This document shows positions 16,047 to 25,705 of a stretch of 64,000 bases of DNA, piece after piece. Made by a program: the position numbers and the translations under genes. The stretch lies in NCBI GenBank assembly GCA_910584695.1, contig CAJUBR010000003.1, positions 22,483-86,482 on the forward strand. The letters are read 5' to 3'. The stretch's first letter is position 1; each line of letters starts with the position of its first letter. The DNA is from an uncultured Lachnospiraceae bacterium. Lineage in GTDB: Bacteria > Bacillota > Clostridia > Lachnospirales > Lachnospiraceae. The notes beneath the pieces were generated by a model. That model ran no database searches. It worked only from the letters and a program-made list of their open reading frames with translations, and had not been told where the DNA came from.

Positions 16047-18090
16047 TGATTGTCACCACCCCGATCGATTGTAATTCAATATCTGATTCAATCTCATTAT
16101 ATGATACTACAATTAAATCCTTAAAATATTCCTTCGTCAATTTTTTAAAATACACTCTTACAATTGGAGAGGTAATAATAATTGGTGCCTTTCCCTGATT
16201 CTCCAATTTCTTTATTTCCGCTTCCACAGAATTCAGTATCTTTTTTGTCTTTGCAGGGTCTAATGTAATATATGCTCCCTGTTCTGTCTGTTTGACAGAA
16301 TCCATAATATCTTGTTCCACTTTAGGATCCAGTGTTACAACCGTTGTCATCTCCCCTTCTGCAAAATATGTGTTAGAGATAGCACGTTTCAGACGCTGCC
16401 TTACATATTCCGTTAAAACATCCGTATCCCTTGTAGTGGAAGCATAGTCTGCCAATGTCTCAAAAATTGTAACCGAATCCCGAATGGAAATCCCCTCTGA
16501 AAGCAGATTTTGTAATACCTTTTGAATTTCTCCTGCCCCAAGCAGTTTCGGAACCAATTCTTCCACCAGCGTCTGATTGCTCTCCTTCACATTGTTAATC
16601 AGGTTCTGTACATCCTGTCTTGTCATCAATTCGTCTAAGTGACTTTTAATAATTTCCGTCAAATGCGTTGCAATAATGGACGGTGGGTCAACAACGGTAT
16701 ATCCCATTGACTCCGCACGTTCACGCTGTGCTTCTGTAATCCAGATTGCAGGAAGGTGAAAGGAAGGTTCAAACGTCGGTATACCGGTAATTTCTTCTTC
16801 TACATATCCCGGATTCATTGCCATATAATGATCAAAAAGAATTTCTCCTTCACTTATCTGTATTCCTTTTATCTTAATAATATACTGGTTCGGATTCAGC
16901 TGAATATTATCCCGTAACCGGATAATCGGTACCACCGCACCCAGCTCCAGTGCAATCTGCCTTCTTATCATAACAACACGGTCTAAAAGATCACCACCCT
17001 GATTCACATCCGCAAGAGGAATGATACCATATCCAAATTCCAATTCAATCGGATCTACCTGTAATAATGCATTCACATTTTCGTGCCTGCGAATTTCGTC
17101 TGCCTGCACATCCTCTTCCCTTACTTCCTCTTCAATGGCCTCTACTTCCTGTGAATGTTCAACCAATCTTCCAAGTACGATTATTCCAAGCCCCATAGCC
17201 AGATAAATCAGAATTCTCCCCTGCTGTCTAAGAGGTGTAAAAACACCAAGAAAGCACAGAGCACCTCCCACCATATAAAGTACCTTTGGCACATGGAACA
17301 ACTGTCCCATCATAATATCTCCAATATTACTTGATTCGGAAGCCTTTGTAACAAGTATACCGGTTGCAATGGAAATCAGCATAGACGGTATCTGGGAAAC
17401 CAATCCGTCACCAATTGTCAAAATCGTATATTTTGACAAAGCTTCTGAAAGTTCAAGTCCCTGCATCATAACTCCCAGCACAATGCCTCCAACCAGGTTG
17501 ACCAGTGTGATAATAAGACCCGCTATCGCATCACCCTTTACATACTTCGTAGCACCATCCATAGAGCCAAAGAAAGCAGACTCCTGTTGAATCTTATCCC
17601 TGCGTTCCTGTGCCTCCTTATCGGTAATCGCACCTGTATTTAAGTCCGCATCAATTGACATCTGTTTTCCCGGCATTGCGTCCAGTGTAAATCTTGCTGT
17701 AACCTCAGATACACGTTCAGAACCTTTATTGATTACGACCATCTGCACAATTACTAATACAATAAAAATAATCGTACCGATTACCAGATTTCCTCCGCCA
17801 ACAAAGTTTCCGAATGTCTCTACTACAACGCCTGGATCTCCGGTTGAAAGAATCAATCTGGTAGACGATACATTTAATGAAATTCTAAAAAGCGTAGCAA
17901 ACAAAAGAATCGTAGGAAAGCTTGACATTGCCAAAGTATCTTTTGCATAAAGACAGTTAAATAAAATAACCAATGCTACCATAAGATTGAAAGTAATCAG
18001 TAAATCAAGTAATATAGAAGGAATCGGCATAATGAAAAAGATAACTGCTGCTAATAAATACAAGCCTACATACAAATCCGTCTTTTTCAT
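16036..18090 (-). CDS. flhA: FlhA flagellar type III export gate protein
   Basis: 684-residue FlhA. About eight membrane segments in the first 320 residues enclose the conserved cytoplasmic FHIPEP region (SVSEVTARFTLDAMPGKQM-like segment at about 135-155, seen as RVSEVTARFTLDAMPGKQ), and the C-terminal cytoplasmic domain forms the nonameric export ring. The start at 18090 has GGAGG ten bases upstream; a GTG three codons earlier is only one base from that site. It overlaps flhF by 11 bases. Confidence 0.96.
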   Translation of the reverse strand: MKKTDLYVGLYLLAAVIFFIMPIPSILLDLLITFNLMVALVILFNCLYAKDTLAMSSFPTILLFATLFRISLNVSSTRLILSTGDPGVVVETFGNFVGGGNLVIGTIIFIVLVIVQMVVINKGSERVSEVTARFTLDAMPGKQMSIDADLNTGAITDKEAQERRDKIQQESAFFGSMDGATKYVKGDAIAGLIITLVNLVGGIVLGVMMQGLELSEALSKYTILTIGDGLVSQIPSMLISIATGILVTKASESSNIGDIMMGQLFHVPKVLYMVGGALCFLGVFTPLRQQGRILIYLAMGLGIIVLGRLVEHSQEVEAIEEEVREEDVQADEIRRHENVNALLQVDPIELEFGYGIIPLADVNQGGDLLDRVVMIRRQIALELGAVVPIIRLRDNIQLNPNQYIIKIKGIQISEGEILFDHYMAMNPGYVEEEITGIPTFEPSFHLPAIWITEAQRERAESMGYTVVDPPSIIATHLTEIIKSHLDELMTRQDVQNLINNVKESNQTLVEELVPKLLGAGEIQKVLQNLLSEGISIRDSVTIFETLADYASTTRDTDVLTEYVRQRLKRAISNTYFAEGEMTTVVTLDPKVEQDIMDSVKQTEQGAYITLDPAKTKKILNSVEAEIKKLENQGKAPIIITSPIVRVYFKKLTKEYFKDLIVVSYNEIESDIELQSIGVVTINGN

Positions 18091-18144
18091 CTTTTTCACA
18101 CCTCCTACTCTTTTTTCTATAGAATCTATAAATATATATAATCA

Positions 18145-19269
18145 CTAACTAACCCTGTTATGAAGCTGATATACATAAGCAAGAACTTCCGCCACTGCCT
18201 GATAAAGCTCAGGGGGAATCTCTGCTCCCACATCAACATTGTAATATAACATTCTTGCAAGGGGTTTATTCTCTACAATCTCAACCTGATGCTCTTTTGC
18301 AATCTCCTTGATTCTTCCTGCTAAGAAATCCGCACCTTTTGCTACGACGACCGGTGCCTGCCCCTGTCCTGACTTATAAGACAACGCCACCGCAAAATGA
18401 GTGGGATTGGTGATCACAACATCCGCTTCCGGAATTGCAGACATCATTCTCTGCCGTGCAGCCTGCATCATTTTCTGTTTTTGCTGCCCTTTTACCTTAG
18501 GATCTCCCTCCTGATTCTTGTATTCATCCTTCACTTCCTGTTTGGTCATCTTATTATCCTGTTTAAATTTCCATCGTTGAAACATCAAATCAATAACGGC
18601 AATCAGACAAAACAGAATACAGATTTTAATTCCTAATTCCATAACAATATCATACATCAGCAAAATACTCTGCTTTAATGAAATATCATAAATCAAATAC
18701 AAGTCCTTAGCATGTTCCGAAAAAACACCATACACCAGATAGGAAATCACTACGACTTTCACAAGGGACTTTAAAAACTCCATTAGCGTATTTAACGAAA
18801 AAATTCTTTTAAATCCATTTATTGGATTCATTTTACTAAATTTCGGCTGCAATGGCTTTGATGTTACCTGAAATTTAAACTGAAATGTATTACTAAAAAG
18901 TGCAACTAAAAAGCCAATTAATAAGAACGGCAGAATCATGATCGAAATACTTGTAATTCCTTTCAGCATCAGAAAAGAAAAGTCAACTGTTTCAATTTCA
19001 CCTTCTGCATATCTGGGGATTAACTGGTAAAAATCAGAAAAAGATTTCAGCATCCGGTTACCTATAAATCCTATTATCAGTTTAAAACTTACAAACAATG
19101 CCAAAAGCGAAGCTGCTGTCGGAACCTCCCTGCTTTTTGCCACATTACCTTCCTTACGGACATCCTGTAGTTTTTTAGCAGTTGCATTTTCTGTTTTTTC
19201 TCCGCCAGGTCCTTCCTTTGCAAACATCTGAAGATCCAGTGGTATTTGTATTTTGTAGTTATATTCCAT
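18145..19269 (-). CDS. flhB: FlhB export substrate-specificity switch protein
   Basis: 374-residue FlhB. The N-terminus (KTENATAKKLQDVRKEGNVAKS) and four membrane segments precede the cytoplasmic domain, which has the autocleavage site NPTH (about residue 285) followed by the conserved FAVALSY. Self-cleavage switches export from hook to filament substrates. The ATG at 19269 is chosen; the TTG three codons earlier is too near the GAGG site. Confidence 0.96.
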   Translation of the reverse strand: MEYNYKIQIPLDLQMFAKEGPGGEKTENATAKKLQDVRKEGNVAKSREVPTAASLLALFVSFKLIIGFIGNRMLKSFSDFYQLIPRYAEGEIETVDFSFLMLKGITSISIMILPFLLIGFLVALFSNTFQFKFQVTSKPLQPKFSKMNPINGFKRIFSLNTLMEFLKSLVKVVVISYLVYGVFSEHAKDLYLIYDISLKQSILLMYDIVMELGIKICILFCLIAVIDLMFQRWKFKQDNKMTKQEVKDEYKNQEGDPKVKGQQKQKMMQAARQRMMSAIPEADVVITNPTHFAVALSYKSGQGQAPVVVAKGADFLAGRIKEIAKEHQVEIVENKPLARMLYYNVDVGAEIPPELYQAVAEVLAYVYQLHNRVS

Positions 19270-19312
19270 TTGTATCAATACCTCACATCCGCAAAAATGC
19301 CATGCTTTTGTC

Positions 19313-20095
19313 TCAGGTTACAAATGCCTGCAGTACATCTACCACAACATCCTGCATTTGATGATAAACAAATTCTGTTATATTAGGCAAAAAAGACAGG
19401 GTAGCAAACATAACAGCGAAACCTGCAAAAATTTTCAACTGGATACCAATCGCAAACATATTCATCTGCGGTGCCGTTTTTGCCAAAACGCCTAATACTA
19501 CATTTAACAACATAATCGATATCATAACCGGAAGACCAATCCGGATTGCAATCATAAAATAATTTGTTATATATCCGATCATGGTATCATAAAGGATACC
19601 CGAATCAACGACAACATGTCCGATTGGAATCATTTCAAAGGAATCCGACAATGCAGAAAGAATAAAGTAATGCATATTGGTACACAGCATGATAAGCATT
19701 ACGAGCATACTGTAATACTCGGCTGTAATCGTTGTTTCCGTGTTAAATGTCATATCAAAATTGGAAACCATGGAAAACCCGATTTCCCGGTCTATAAACT
19801 GACCCGCCATATTAATGATCGTCAGTGCAATACTTGTAGTAAATCCCAGCGTCAATCCTACAAGCAGTTCCTTTAGTAAAATCACGGTATATTCCACAAA
19901 TGAAGTATATTCAAGCGGAACATATGGATTTGCTGCAATCATTGCATAAGATATTGCAAGACCAAGTATCAGTCTGGCTCTTCTGGTTACTGTCACATTA
20001 CCAAAAATAGGAGCATAGGCAATCACTCCCAACACCCTGACTAAAACTGCCAGATCGTATTCCAAACGCTGGATGGAAAAAGACTGTTCAATCAT
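19313..20095 (-). CDS. fliR: FliR flagellar export gate protein
   Basis: 260-residue integral membrane protein with about six hydrophobic segments. Family signs are VLGVIAYAPIFGN (about 22-34), LLVGLTLGFTTSI and the QFIDREIGFSM segment (about 117-127). With FliP and FliQ it forms the core of the export gate. It starts 3 bases after the fliQ stop. Confidence 0.95.
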   Translation of the reverse strand: MIEQSFSIQRLEYDLAVLVRVLGVIAYAPIFGNVTVTRRARLILGLAISYAMIAANPYVPLEYTSFVEYTVILLKELLVGLTLGFTTSIALTIINMAGQFIDREIGFSMVSNFDMTFNTETTITAEYYSMLVMLIMLCTNMHYFILSALSDSFEMIPIGHVVVDSGILYDTMIGYITNYFMIAIRIGLPVMISIMLLNVVLGVLAKTAPQMNMFAIGIQLKIFAGFAVMFATLSFLPNITEFVYHQMQDVVVDVLQAFVT

Positions 20096-20098
20096 ATG

Positions 20099-20368
20099 CT
20101 ACCCCACATATGCAGAAAATTTTTCAAATAACCGAGCCATAAATGTTACGATATTGTCCATAATCCAACCACCGCATATAATAAGTGTAATAAAAATACT
20201 TAGTATTTTGGGTACAAAGGTCAAAGTCTGCTCCTGAATCGAAGTCACCGTCTGAAAAATACTGATAACAAGACCTACTACCAAAGATACCAGCAACAGC
20301 GGAGCTGAACATTTTATTATCAGCCATAGTGCTTCTCTTGCAATGTCGATTACTTCTGCTGAACTCAT
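20099..20368 (-). CDS. fliQ: FliQ flagellar export gate protein
   Basis: 89 residues, the standard FliQ length, with two hydrophobic hairpin helices (about 14-38 and 50-75) and the family segment LVVGLVISIFQTVTSIQEQTL. The ATG at 20368 is preferred over a GTG two codons upstream, since GGAAG lies 7 bases before it. It lies between fliP and fliR. Confidence 0.95.
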   Translation of the reverse strand: MSSAEVIDIAREALWLIIKCSAPLLLVSLVVGLVISIFQTVTSIQEQTLTFVPKILSIFITLIICGGWIMDNIVTFMARLFEKFSAYVG

Positions 20369-20397
20369 TTTCACACTTCCAATCTAATAAAATAACG

Positions 20398-21258
20398 TCA
20401 GTAGTTAAAACTTTTAATTACTTCCCCAATCACCAGATTCCAGCCATCTGCCATCACAAACAACAGAATCTTAAACGGCATGGAAATTGTGGTTGGCGGC
20501 AGCATCATCATACCCATTGCCATCAAAGTAGATGCCACAACCATATCAATTACGATAAAGGGAATATAAAGAAGAAAACCAATCATAAAAGACTTCCTAA
20601 GTTCTCCCAAAATAAACGACGGTATCAAAACAGAATTCGGAATATCTGTTATCTCTTCAATCTTATCTATTTTGGCTAAATCCAGAAAAAAATTAATATC
20701 CTCTTTCTCTGCATTATTAAACATAAAATCTCTTAACGGTTCCATACATGCTTTAAGCCCCTCCTCCTGTGTGATTTCTCCTCTTGATAAAGGTCCAATT
20801 CCCTCTTTATTAATTCTGTCCAGAGTAGGACTCATAATGAAAAGAGTTAAAAACAAGGCTAGCCCTATCAATACATTATTAGGAGGCGCCGACTGAGTAC
20901 CCAAAGCCGTCCTCAAAAAATGAAAGACGACAATAATCCTCGTAAACGACGTCATCATAATAATAATTGATGGAGCCAGAGAAATAACAGTAATCACCAA
21001 CAGCATCTGAAGGGTTCCGGCAAGCGTGCCTTCATCATTATTCGTATCTACAGTAACACCAAAGGAAAACGGAACATCGTTTTCCAGATTGTTCACTGCA
21101 TCTTCATTTGTTACGCCCTCTGTCGTACCAGTTGCCTGAACATGATATCCGGCACATAAAACAATAAAGATAATAAAATACGCAACTATAAACTTTTTAA
21201 TATGGATATGTTCCAGTATTCTTTTTTTAATTTGATTTGTTTTTTTCTTGTTTTTCAT
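20398..21258 (-). CDS. fliP: FliP flagellar export gate protein
   Basis: 286-residue FliP. An extended basic N-terminus precedes a hydrophobic signal-like segment (about 20-42). Conserved parts are SLAPSIIIMMTSFTRIIVVF (about 93-112), GTQSAPPNNVLIGLALFLT and, near the end, MGMMMLPPTTISMPFK. Five FliP subunits form the gate core. The start overlaps the fliO end by 32 bases and lacks a clear ribosome binding site, so the exact start is uncertain; the N-terminus is longer than average. Confidence 0.94.
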   Translation of the reverse strand: MKNKKKTNQIKKRILEHIHIKKFIVAYFIIFIVLCAGYHVQATGTTEGVTNEDAVNNLENDVPFSFGVTVDTNNDEGTLAGTLQMLLVITVISLAPSIIIMMTSFTRIIVVFHFLRTALGTQSAPPNNVLIGLALFLTLFIMSPTLDRINKEGIGPLSRGEITQEEGLKACMEPLRDFMFNNAEKEDINFFLDLAKIDKIEEITDIPNSVLIPSFILGELRKSFMIGFLLYIPFIVIDMVVASTLMAMGMMMLPPTTISMPFKILLFVMADGWNLVIGEVIKSFNY

Positions 21259-21604
21259 GTTTTATTTTGTCCAATATACTATTAAAATCAATCGGTTTCA
21301 ATGATACTTCCTGTTCCTTTATTTCAGATTCATCCAACTCTGATAACACAGTAATGCTATCCTTACAGACAGCTAATGCAAGATAACGGTTGCCAATCTT
21401 TACAATCTCAACCATCTTATTATTCGACAATCGAAAGGCTTCTATTACTTGAATATTACTGCGCTTGTTCAAAACATTAGACTGAAAACTCCCGGCAAAT
21501 CTTGCTGCTACATAAGCCAGAAAAAGAACAAAAAGGAACAACAAAACAGAACAAATCAGTTGTCCAATACTTTTCAAATCTGAAGTTGATTGAACTAAGA
21601 CCAT
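21227..21604 (-). CDS. fliO: FliO/FliZ flagellar biosynthesis protein
   Basis: 125 residues with one membrane segment (about 14-36) followed by a small SH3-like cytoplasmic part (VIEAFRLSNNKMVEIVKIGNRYLAL, split here as VIEAFRLSNNKM then EIVKIGNRYL). FliO assists assembly of the FliP ring. The start at 21604 overlaps the cheY stop by no bases but sits one base after it; an upstream in-frame TTG overlaps cheY. Small, divergent family, so assignment leans on position before fliP. Confidence 0.85.
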   Translation of the reverse strand: MVLVQSTSDLKSIGQLICSVLLFLFVLFLAYVAARFAGSFQSNVLNKRSNIQVIEAFRLSNNKMVEIVKIGNRYLALAVCKDSITVLSELDESEIKEQEVSLKPIDFNSILDKIKHEKQEKNKSN

Positions 21605-21605
21605 A

Positions 21606-21968
21606 TTACTCAACTGCTTTCTTTACAGCTTCTAAAACTCTGTCTGGCTGGAATGGTTTTACAATAAAGTCTCTTGCACCGGACTGAATGCTTTCAATAA
21701 CCATAGCCTGCTGTCCCATTGCTGAACACATAACAATACTTGCATTCGGATCAGACTCTTTAATCTTCTTTAATGCTTGAATTCCATCCATCTCTGGCAT
21801 TGTAATATCCATTAATACAAGATCCGGCTGTGTTTCAGCATACTTTTCTACTGCTTTTGCTCCATTCTCTGCTTCACCAGCAATCGTATAGCCGTTCTTA
21901 ACTAAAATGTCTTTAATCATCATTCTCATAAAAGCTGCATCATCACATATTAAAATACTCTTTGCCAT
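21606..21968 (-). CDS. cheY: CheY chemotaxis response regulator
   Basis: 120-residue receiver with D9-D10, phospho-acceptor D54 (LMDITMPEMDG), S82 and K104 (VKPF). CheY-P binds the switch proteins FliM and FliY to bias rotation. Its place between fliY and fliO is the same as in B. subtilis. Both CheC and the CheC-like FliY in this cluster can dephosphorylate it. Confidence 0.96.
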   Translation of the reverse strand: MAKSILICDDAAFMRMMIKDILVKNGYTIAGEAENGAKAVEKYAETQPDLVLMDITMPEMDGIQALKKIKESDPNASIVMCSAMGQQAMVIESIQSGARDFIVKPFQPDRVLEAVKKAVE

Positions 21969-21998
21969 ATCACTTTCTCCATTTCATATAATAATTTA

Positions 21999-23210
21999 TT
22001 ATTTAATAATTTCTGTTACCCTTATACCAAAACTTTCTTCAATGACAACTACTTCGCCTTTCGCCACAAGCTTACCGTTTACCAAAACATCAATCGGTTC
22101 TCCGGCTATTTTCTCTAACTCAATTATGGTTCCTGGCGTAAATTCCAGAATCTCTTTTATCGATTTGCTAGTTCTTCCTAACTCAACTGTAACCTCTAAC
22201 GGAACATCCATAATCAAATCAATATTTTCCTGTTGTGTAATCGGATTCACACTTGCACTAAATGGCTGGAACTGAACCGGTTGTACATTAACATCCTGCA
22301 TAGGAGGTGCATAACCATATGGCATTCCCTGCCCCATCATCGGCTGTCCCATCGGCATTCCCTGATTCATCATTGGCTGCCCCATTGGCATTCCCTGATT
22401 CATCATCGGCTGTCCCATCGGCGTACCCTGATTCATCATCGGCTGCCCTGTCATGGACATATCATTTGTCTGCGTCGGTGCCTGCTGTTCCACTGGTTTA
22501 GCATCTTCCTGAACGGTTTCGGATTCTTTTGTCGAAGCAAATTTTGCATATAATTCTCTTGCTAAATCAATCGGATATAGCTGCATAATACTGCTGTCTA
22601 CCAAGTCACCGATTTCCATTCTAAAATAAACTTTGACAATTGGCTGATCTCGAAGCACCCCAAATTTGTCTGCTTCAAATTCATCCGTCAGATTCACCAC
22701 TTCTGCTGAAGGTGGTGAAATATCTACCTTTTGATTCAACATGGAAGACAATGAAGTAGCTGACGATCCCATCATTTGATTCATCGCTTCACATATTGCA
22801 CTTAAATGTAACTCCGATAATTCATCTACTAAATTAGTACCGTCTCCTCCCATCATTAAATCTGTTATTACTTTAACATCATCTTCACAAAGAATCAAGA
22901 CATTACTTCCTTCAATTCCCTCCTTATATGATATATCAATAAAAACACAGGGTTTTTCATGATCGGCCACGAGCTCATCCCAATTGCAGATTGATACAGT
23001 CGGTGTCGTAATCGTTACTTTCTGATTCACAAGGGAATAAAGCGTAGTTGCTGCTGTTCCCATACAAATATTTGAAATTTCTCCAATTGCATCACACTCC
23101 TGTGTGCTTAGAGAATCGCCTTTATCAGAACCTGGAGCCGCATCACTACTGTCACCGGATGTATTGCCTAGTAATGCATTTATCTCTTCCTGTGATAACA
23201 TTCCATCCAT
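21999..23210 (-). CDS. fliY: FliY (CheC-like/FliN) switch phosphatase
   Basis: 403 residues. The N-terminus LSQEEINALL matches the CheY-P-binding peptide of FliM/FliY. A CheC-like middle carries two phosphatase half-sites (DAIGEISN and SAICEAMN), and the C-terminal 80 residues form the FliN/SpoA domain (MDVPLEVTVELGRT onward). Between them is a linker with four copies of an 11-residue Met/Gln/Gly/Pro unit (GQPMMNQGMPM). It therefore both builds the C-ring and dephosphorylates CheY-P; there is no separate fliN. Confidence 0.95.
   Translation of the reverse strand: MDGMLSQEEINALLGNTSGDSSDAAPGSDKGDSLSTQECDAIGEISNICMGTAATTLYSLVNQKVTITTPTVSICNWDELVADHEKPCVFIDISYKEGIEGSNVLILCEDDVKVITDLMMGGDGTNLVDELSELHLSAICEAMNQMMGSSATSLSSMLNQKVDISPPSAEVVNLTDEFEADKFGVLRDQPIVKVYFRMEIGDLVDSSIMQLYPIDLARELYAKFASTKESETVQEDAKPVEQQAPTQTNDMSMTGQPMMNQGTPMGQPMMNQGMPMGQPMMNQGMPMGQPMMGQGMPYGYAPPMQDVNVQPVQFQPFSASVNPITQQENIDLIMDVPLEVTVELGRTSKSIKEILEFTPGTIIELEKIAGEPIDVLVNGKLVAKGEVVVIEESFGIRVTEIIK
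22315..22446 (-). repeat. 33-bp tandem repeats in fliY linker
   Basis: Four in-frame units of 33 bases encode GQPMMNQGMPM-like peptides (last and first copies diverge: T for M, G for N, Y for M). The units are recognisable in the DNA by the recurring CCCTGATTCATCAT on the plus strand at 33-base spacing. Such repeats can change number by slippage. Confidence 0.85.
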
Positions 23211-23214
23211 GTTC

Positions 23215-24192
23215 CTACTCCTCTCTTATAATTTCTGTTACCTTTACGGCATATTTATCAGCACCGGAACCCGGTAACGCTTTAAATTTAACAATATTAC
23301 CAACATATACATCAAGTTCATCATCCACCTGAGAATTGAGTTTAATAATATCGCCAACTTGCAAATTAATAAAATCTATAACCGATATACTGCTTTTCCC
23401 TAACAGAGCTTTTATCGGTATCTGTGCCTTATTGATCAAAGTTTCAATCACCTCATCATAAGACGTTTCATCTTTACTCTGCATAGTAGAAAACCAGTAC
23501 TTAGTATTTAACTTATCCATAATATCCTCTAACGTAATAAACGGTAGGCAGACATTCATAAGTCCTTCCACATTACCAATCGCAACACTGATGGTAACAA
23601 TGGCAATCATTTCACTTGGTGAAATGATCTGTGCGAATTGTGAATTCGTTTCGATTCTTTCCAATCTTGGGTAAATTTCAATTACATTACTCCACGGTTC
23701 CCGTAACAAATCCACCACAATTGTAAATATCCTTTCCAAAACACTTAATTCAATCTCTGAAAAATCTCTTGCCTTTTCAAGAGGATCTCCCATACCTCCA
23801 AGCATTCTGTCAATAATTGCGAATCCAAGATTCGATGCCAGTTCAATGATAACATTTCCCTGCAACGGGGCAAAATCCACAATTCCAAGCAATACCGGAT
23901 TGGACAATGCATTAGAAAATTCAGAATAGGTAACTGCCTCTGAATTCATGACATCCACCTGCACATTTTTTCGCAGGTATGCCGGCAAATTACTGGAAAC
24001 CAGTCTGCCAAAATGCTCAAATATAATCTCTAATGTTCTTAAATGCTCCTTAGAGAATTTTGCCGGCCTTGCAAAATCATAATCTTTAATTTTAACCGCT
24101 GGTTCATCATTCATACCATCTACGTCTAATTCACCAGTACTTAATTGTTTCAGCAACGCATCAATCTCATTTTGAGATAATACATCTGCCAT
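23215..24192 (-). CDS. fliM: FliM flagellar motor switch protein
   Basis: 325-residue FliM. The N-terminal CheY-P-binding helix LSQNEIDALLKQL is at residues 5-17. The middle CheC-like domain contains the FliG-binding GGMG motif (LGGMGDP, about 123-129), and the C-terminal FliN-like domain (about 245-325) ends in KVTEIIREE. It couples CheY-P to rotation switching. It lies 41 bases after fliL and 4 before fliY. Confidence 0.97.
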   Translation of the reverse strand: MADVLSQNEIDALLKQLSTGELDVDGMNDEPAVKIKDYDFARPAKFSKEHLRTLEIIFEHFGRLVSSNLPAYLRKNVQVDVMNSEAVTYSEFSNALSNPVLLGIVDFAPLQGNVIIELASNLGFAIIDRMLGGMGDPLEKARDFSEIELSVLERIFTIVVDLLREPWSNVIEIYPRLERIETNSQFAQIISPSEMIAIVTISVAIGNVEGLMNVCLPFITLEDIMDKLNTKYWFSTMQSKDETSYDEVIETLINKAQIPIKALLGKSSISVIDFINLQVGDIIKLNSQVDDELDVYVGNIVKFKALPGSGADKYAVKVTEIIREE

Positions 24193-24233
24193 ATTCTCAC
24201 CTCCAATAGTATAATGACTGCTTCCTGATAAAA

Positions 24234-24743
24234 CTATTGGGTAGTAAATTTACTAAAGGATACACTGTAAATACACTGCGTTGAATATTTCTTCTGGAGA
24301 TTTTCAAGGATTTGCTTCTTTATTTTCTCCTGCGTTGCCTGATCTGACACCTCCGCATAAGTATAATTCTGAATTACATTACGTGCTTCGTCAAAAACAG
24401 CACCAGATGCATCCGTCAGAACCCCATTCAACGTCTCATAATCCTTAGAAGAATTATCTAATCCTAATGTCAGTCCCATCTGAACATAATGTTCTTCTCC
24501 ACTGCCATCATCCTTTAAATTAACAACCTGTGCTTCGATATTAAAGTTTGCCATATGTTTTAAATCAACTGTCGGCTGTCCATCTTCACCTTCCAGCTCT
24601 AAGTCAAGAACTGATGCAATCCTTGTGATCAGATCATTTGTTTTCCTTGCAGAAGGCATGCATACGAACACTAACATAATGTTCAATATCAGATTCACTA
24701 CACAAATTGCTAAAATAATTACTGTAATTAAATTCTTTTTCAT
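24234..24743 (-). CDS. fliL: FliL basal-body associated protein
   Basis: 169 residues with a single N-terminal membrane segment (about 6-28) and a periplasmic-type domain. The family is divergent; recognisable features are the short N-tail, the anchor and the C-terminal end LQKKYSTQCIYSVSFSKFTTQ-like segment with the conserved 'V.F..F..Q' pattern. FliL supports stator function. Position after motB and before fliM agrees. Confidence 0.85.
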   Translation of the reverse strand: MKKNLITVIILAICVVNLILNIMLVFVCMPSARKTNDLITRIASVLDLELEGEDGQPTVDLKHMANFNIEAQVVNLKDDGSGEEHYVQMGLTLGLDNSSKDYETLNGVLTDASGAVFDEARNVIQNYTYAEVSDQATQEKIKKQILENLQKKYSTQCIYSVSFSKFTTQ

Positions 24744-24752
24744 CGTCCTCTC

Positions 24753-25703
24753 CTATTCCTCCGTTTGTGCTGCGGAATTTAATTGATTATAAATCTTAAC
24801 AGATACTCTTCGGTTCTTTGCCCTTCCTTCTTCTGTCTTGTTAGAATCTACCGGGCGGCTTTCCCCGTATCCTGCGACTTTCATATTTTTATCAATCAGA
24901 TCGACCTGCTCCATCAAATATTCATAAACTTTAATTGCTCTTGCAGCCGACAAAGTCCGGTTACTCTCATATTTTGCATTATGAATCGGAACATTGTCTG
25001 TATGTCCTTCAATTTCGACAACACAGTCTTTATATCTTTCCAATATGGATGCAATTTTCCTCATAAATACTTTTGCATCCTCCCGAATTTCAGCCTGACC
25101 GGCATCGAACAAAACAGCACCATTCAAATCCAACGAAACATATTGCGAATTATAATCCAAAACCACTCTTTCTTCTATACTATAAGAATCAATCATCTGG
25201 GAAATCTCATCATACATTTCTTCAGACTGTTCTAATCCCTGTTCCTCCATCTTTTCTTTTAATTCCTGAACAGACATCTCCTTTTCCGCTACGATCTGAT
25301 TCTCATTATCGATAATCGTCTCTTCCGTGTTCGGTTTCACACTATCCGGCTGATCCGAGCGTTCATTGGTTCCGTCATCTGCCCCTGTAGCTGATAAATC
25401 CTGATTATTTCCTTCCACCTTAGAAGAAACCCCTATATACTCCAGTATCGATTCAATTCCCGGAAGCTGTGTAACTCCACCGGAAACAATCTGTCCTTCT
25501 ATCTTTGAAACCGCACCCGTTTCCAACACGCTAAAACTGATATTGTTAAAAGATGCCGCAATTTTCTGAATCTTTTCTGCATCTACGGTAGAACTCGCAA
25601 ATAACAGTACAAAAAAACAAAGCAACAGATTCATCAAATCACTAAATGTGTTCATCCATGCCGGTGACCCCTCTTCAGCAGGTTTTTCTTTTCTTTTTGC
25701 CAA
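24753..25703 (-). CDS. motB: MotB stator protein
   Basis: 316 residues. The N-terminal membrane helix carries the ion-binding Asp in NTFSDLMNLLLCFFVL (D near residue 22). A long acidic linker (about 95-165) leads to the OmpA-like peptidoglycan-binding domain (about 195-310) with VEIEGHTDNVPI, LSAARAIKVYEYL and GYGESRPV. The linker is longer than in E. coli MotB. Ion type (proton or sodium) cannot be settled by eye. It starts 2 bases after motA. Confidence 0.96.
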   Translation of the reverse strand: MAKRKEKPAEEGSPAWMNTFSDLMNLLLCFFVLLFASSTVDAEKIQKIAASFNNISFSVLETGAVSKIEGQIVSGGVTQLPGIESILEYIGVSSKVEGNNQDLSATGADDGTNERSDQPDSVKPNTEETIIDNENQIVAEKEMSVQELKEKMEEQGLEQSEEMYDEISQMIDSYSIEERVVLDYNSQYVSLDLNGAVLFDAGQAEIREDAKVFMRKIASILERYKDCVVEIEGHTDNVPIHNAKYESNRTLSAARAIKVYEYLMEQVDLIDKNMKVAGYGESRPVDSNKTEEGRAKNRRVSVKIYNQLNSAAQTEE

Positions 25704-25705
25704 TT

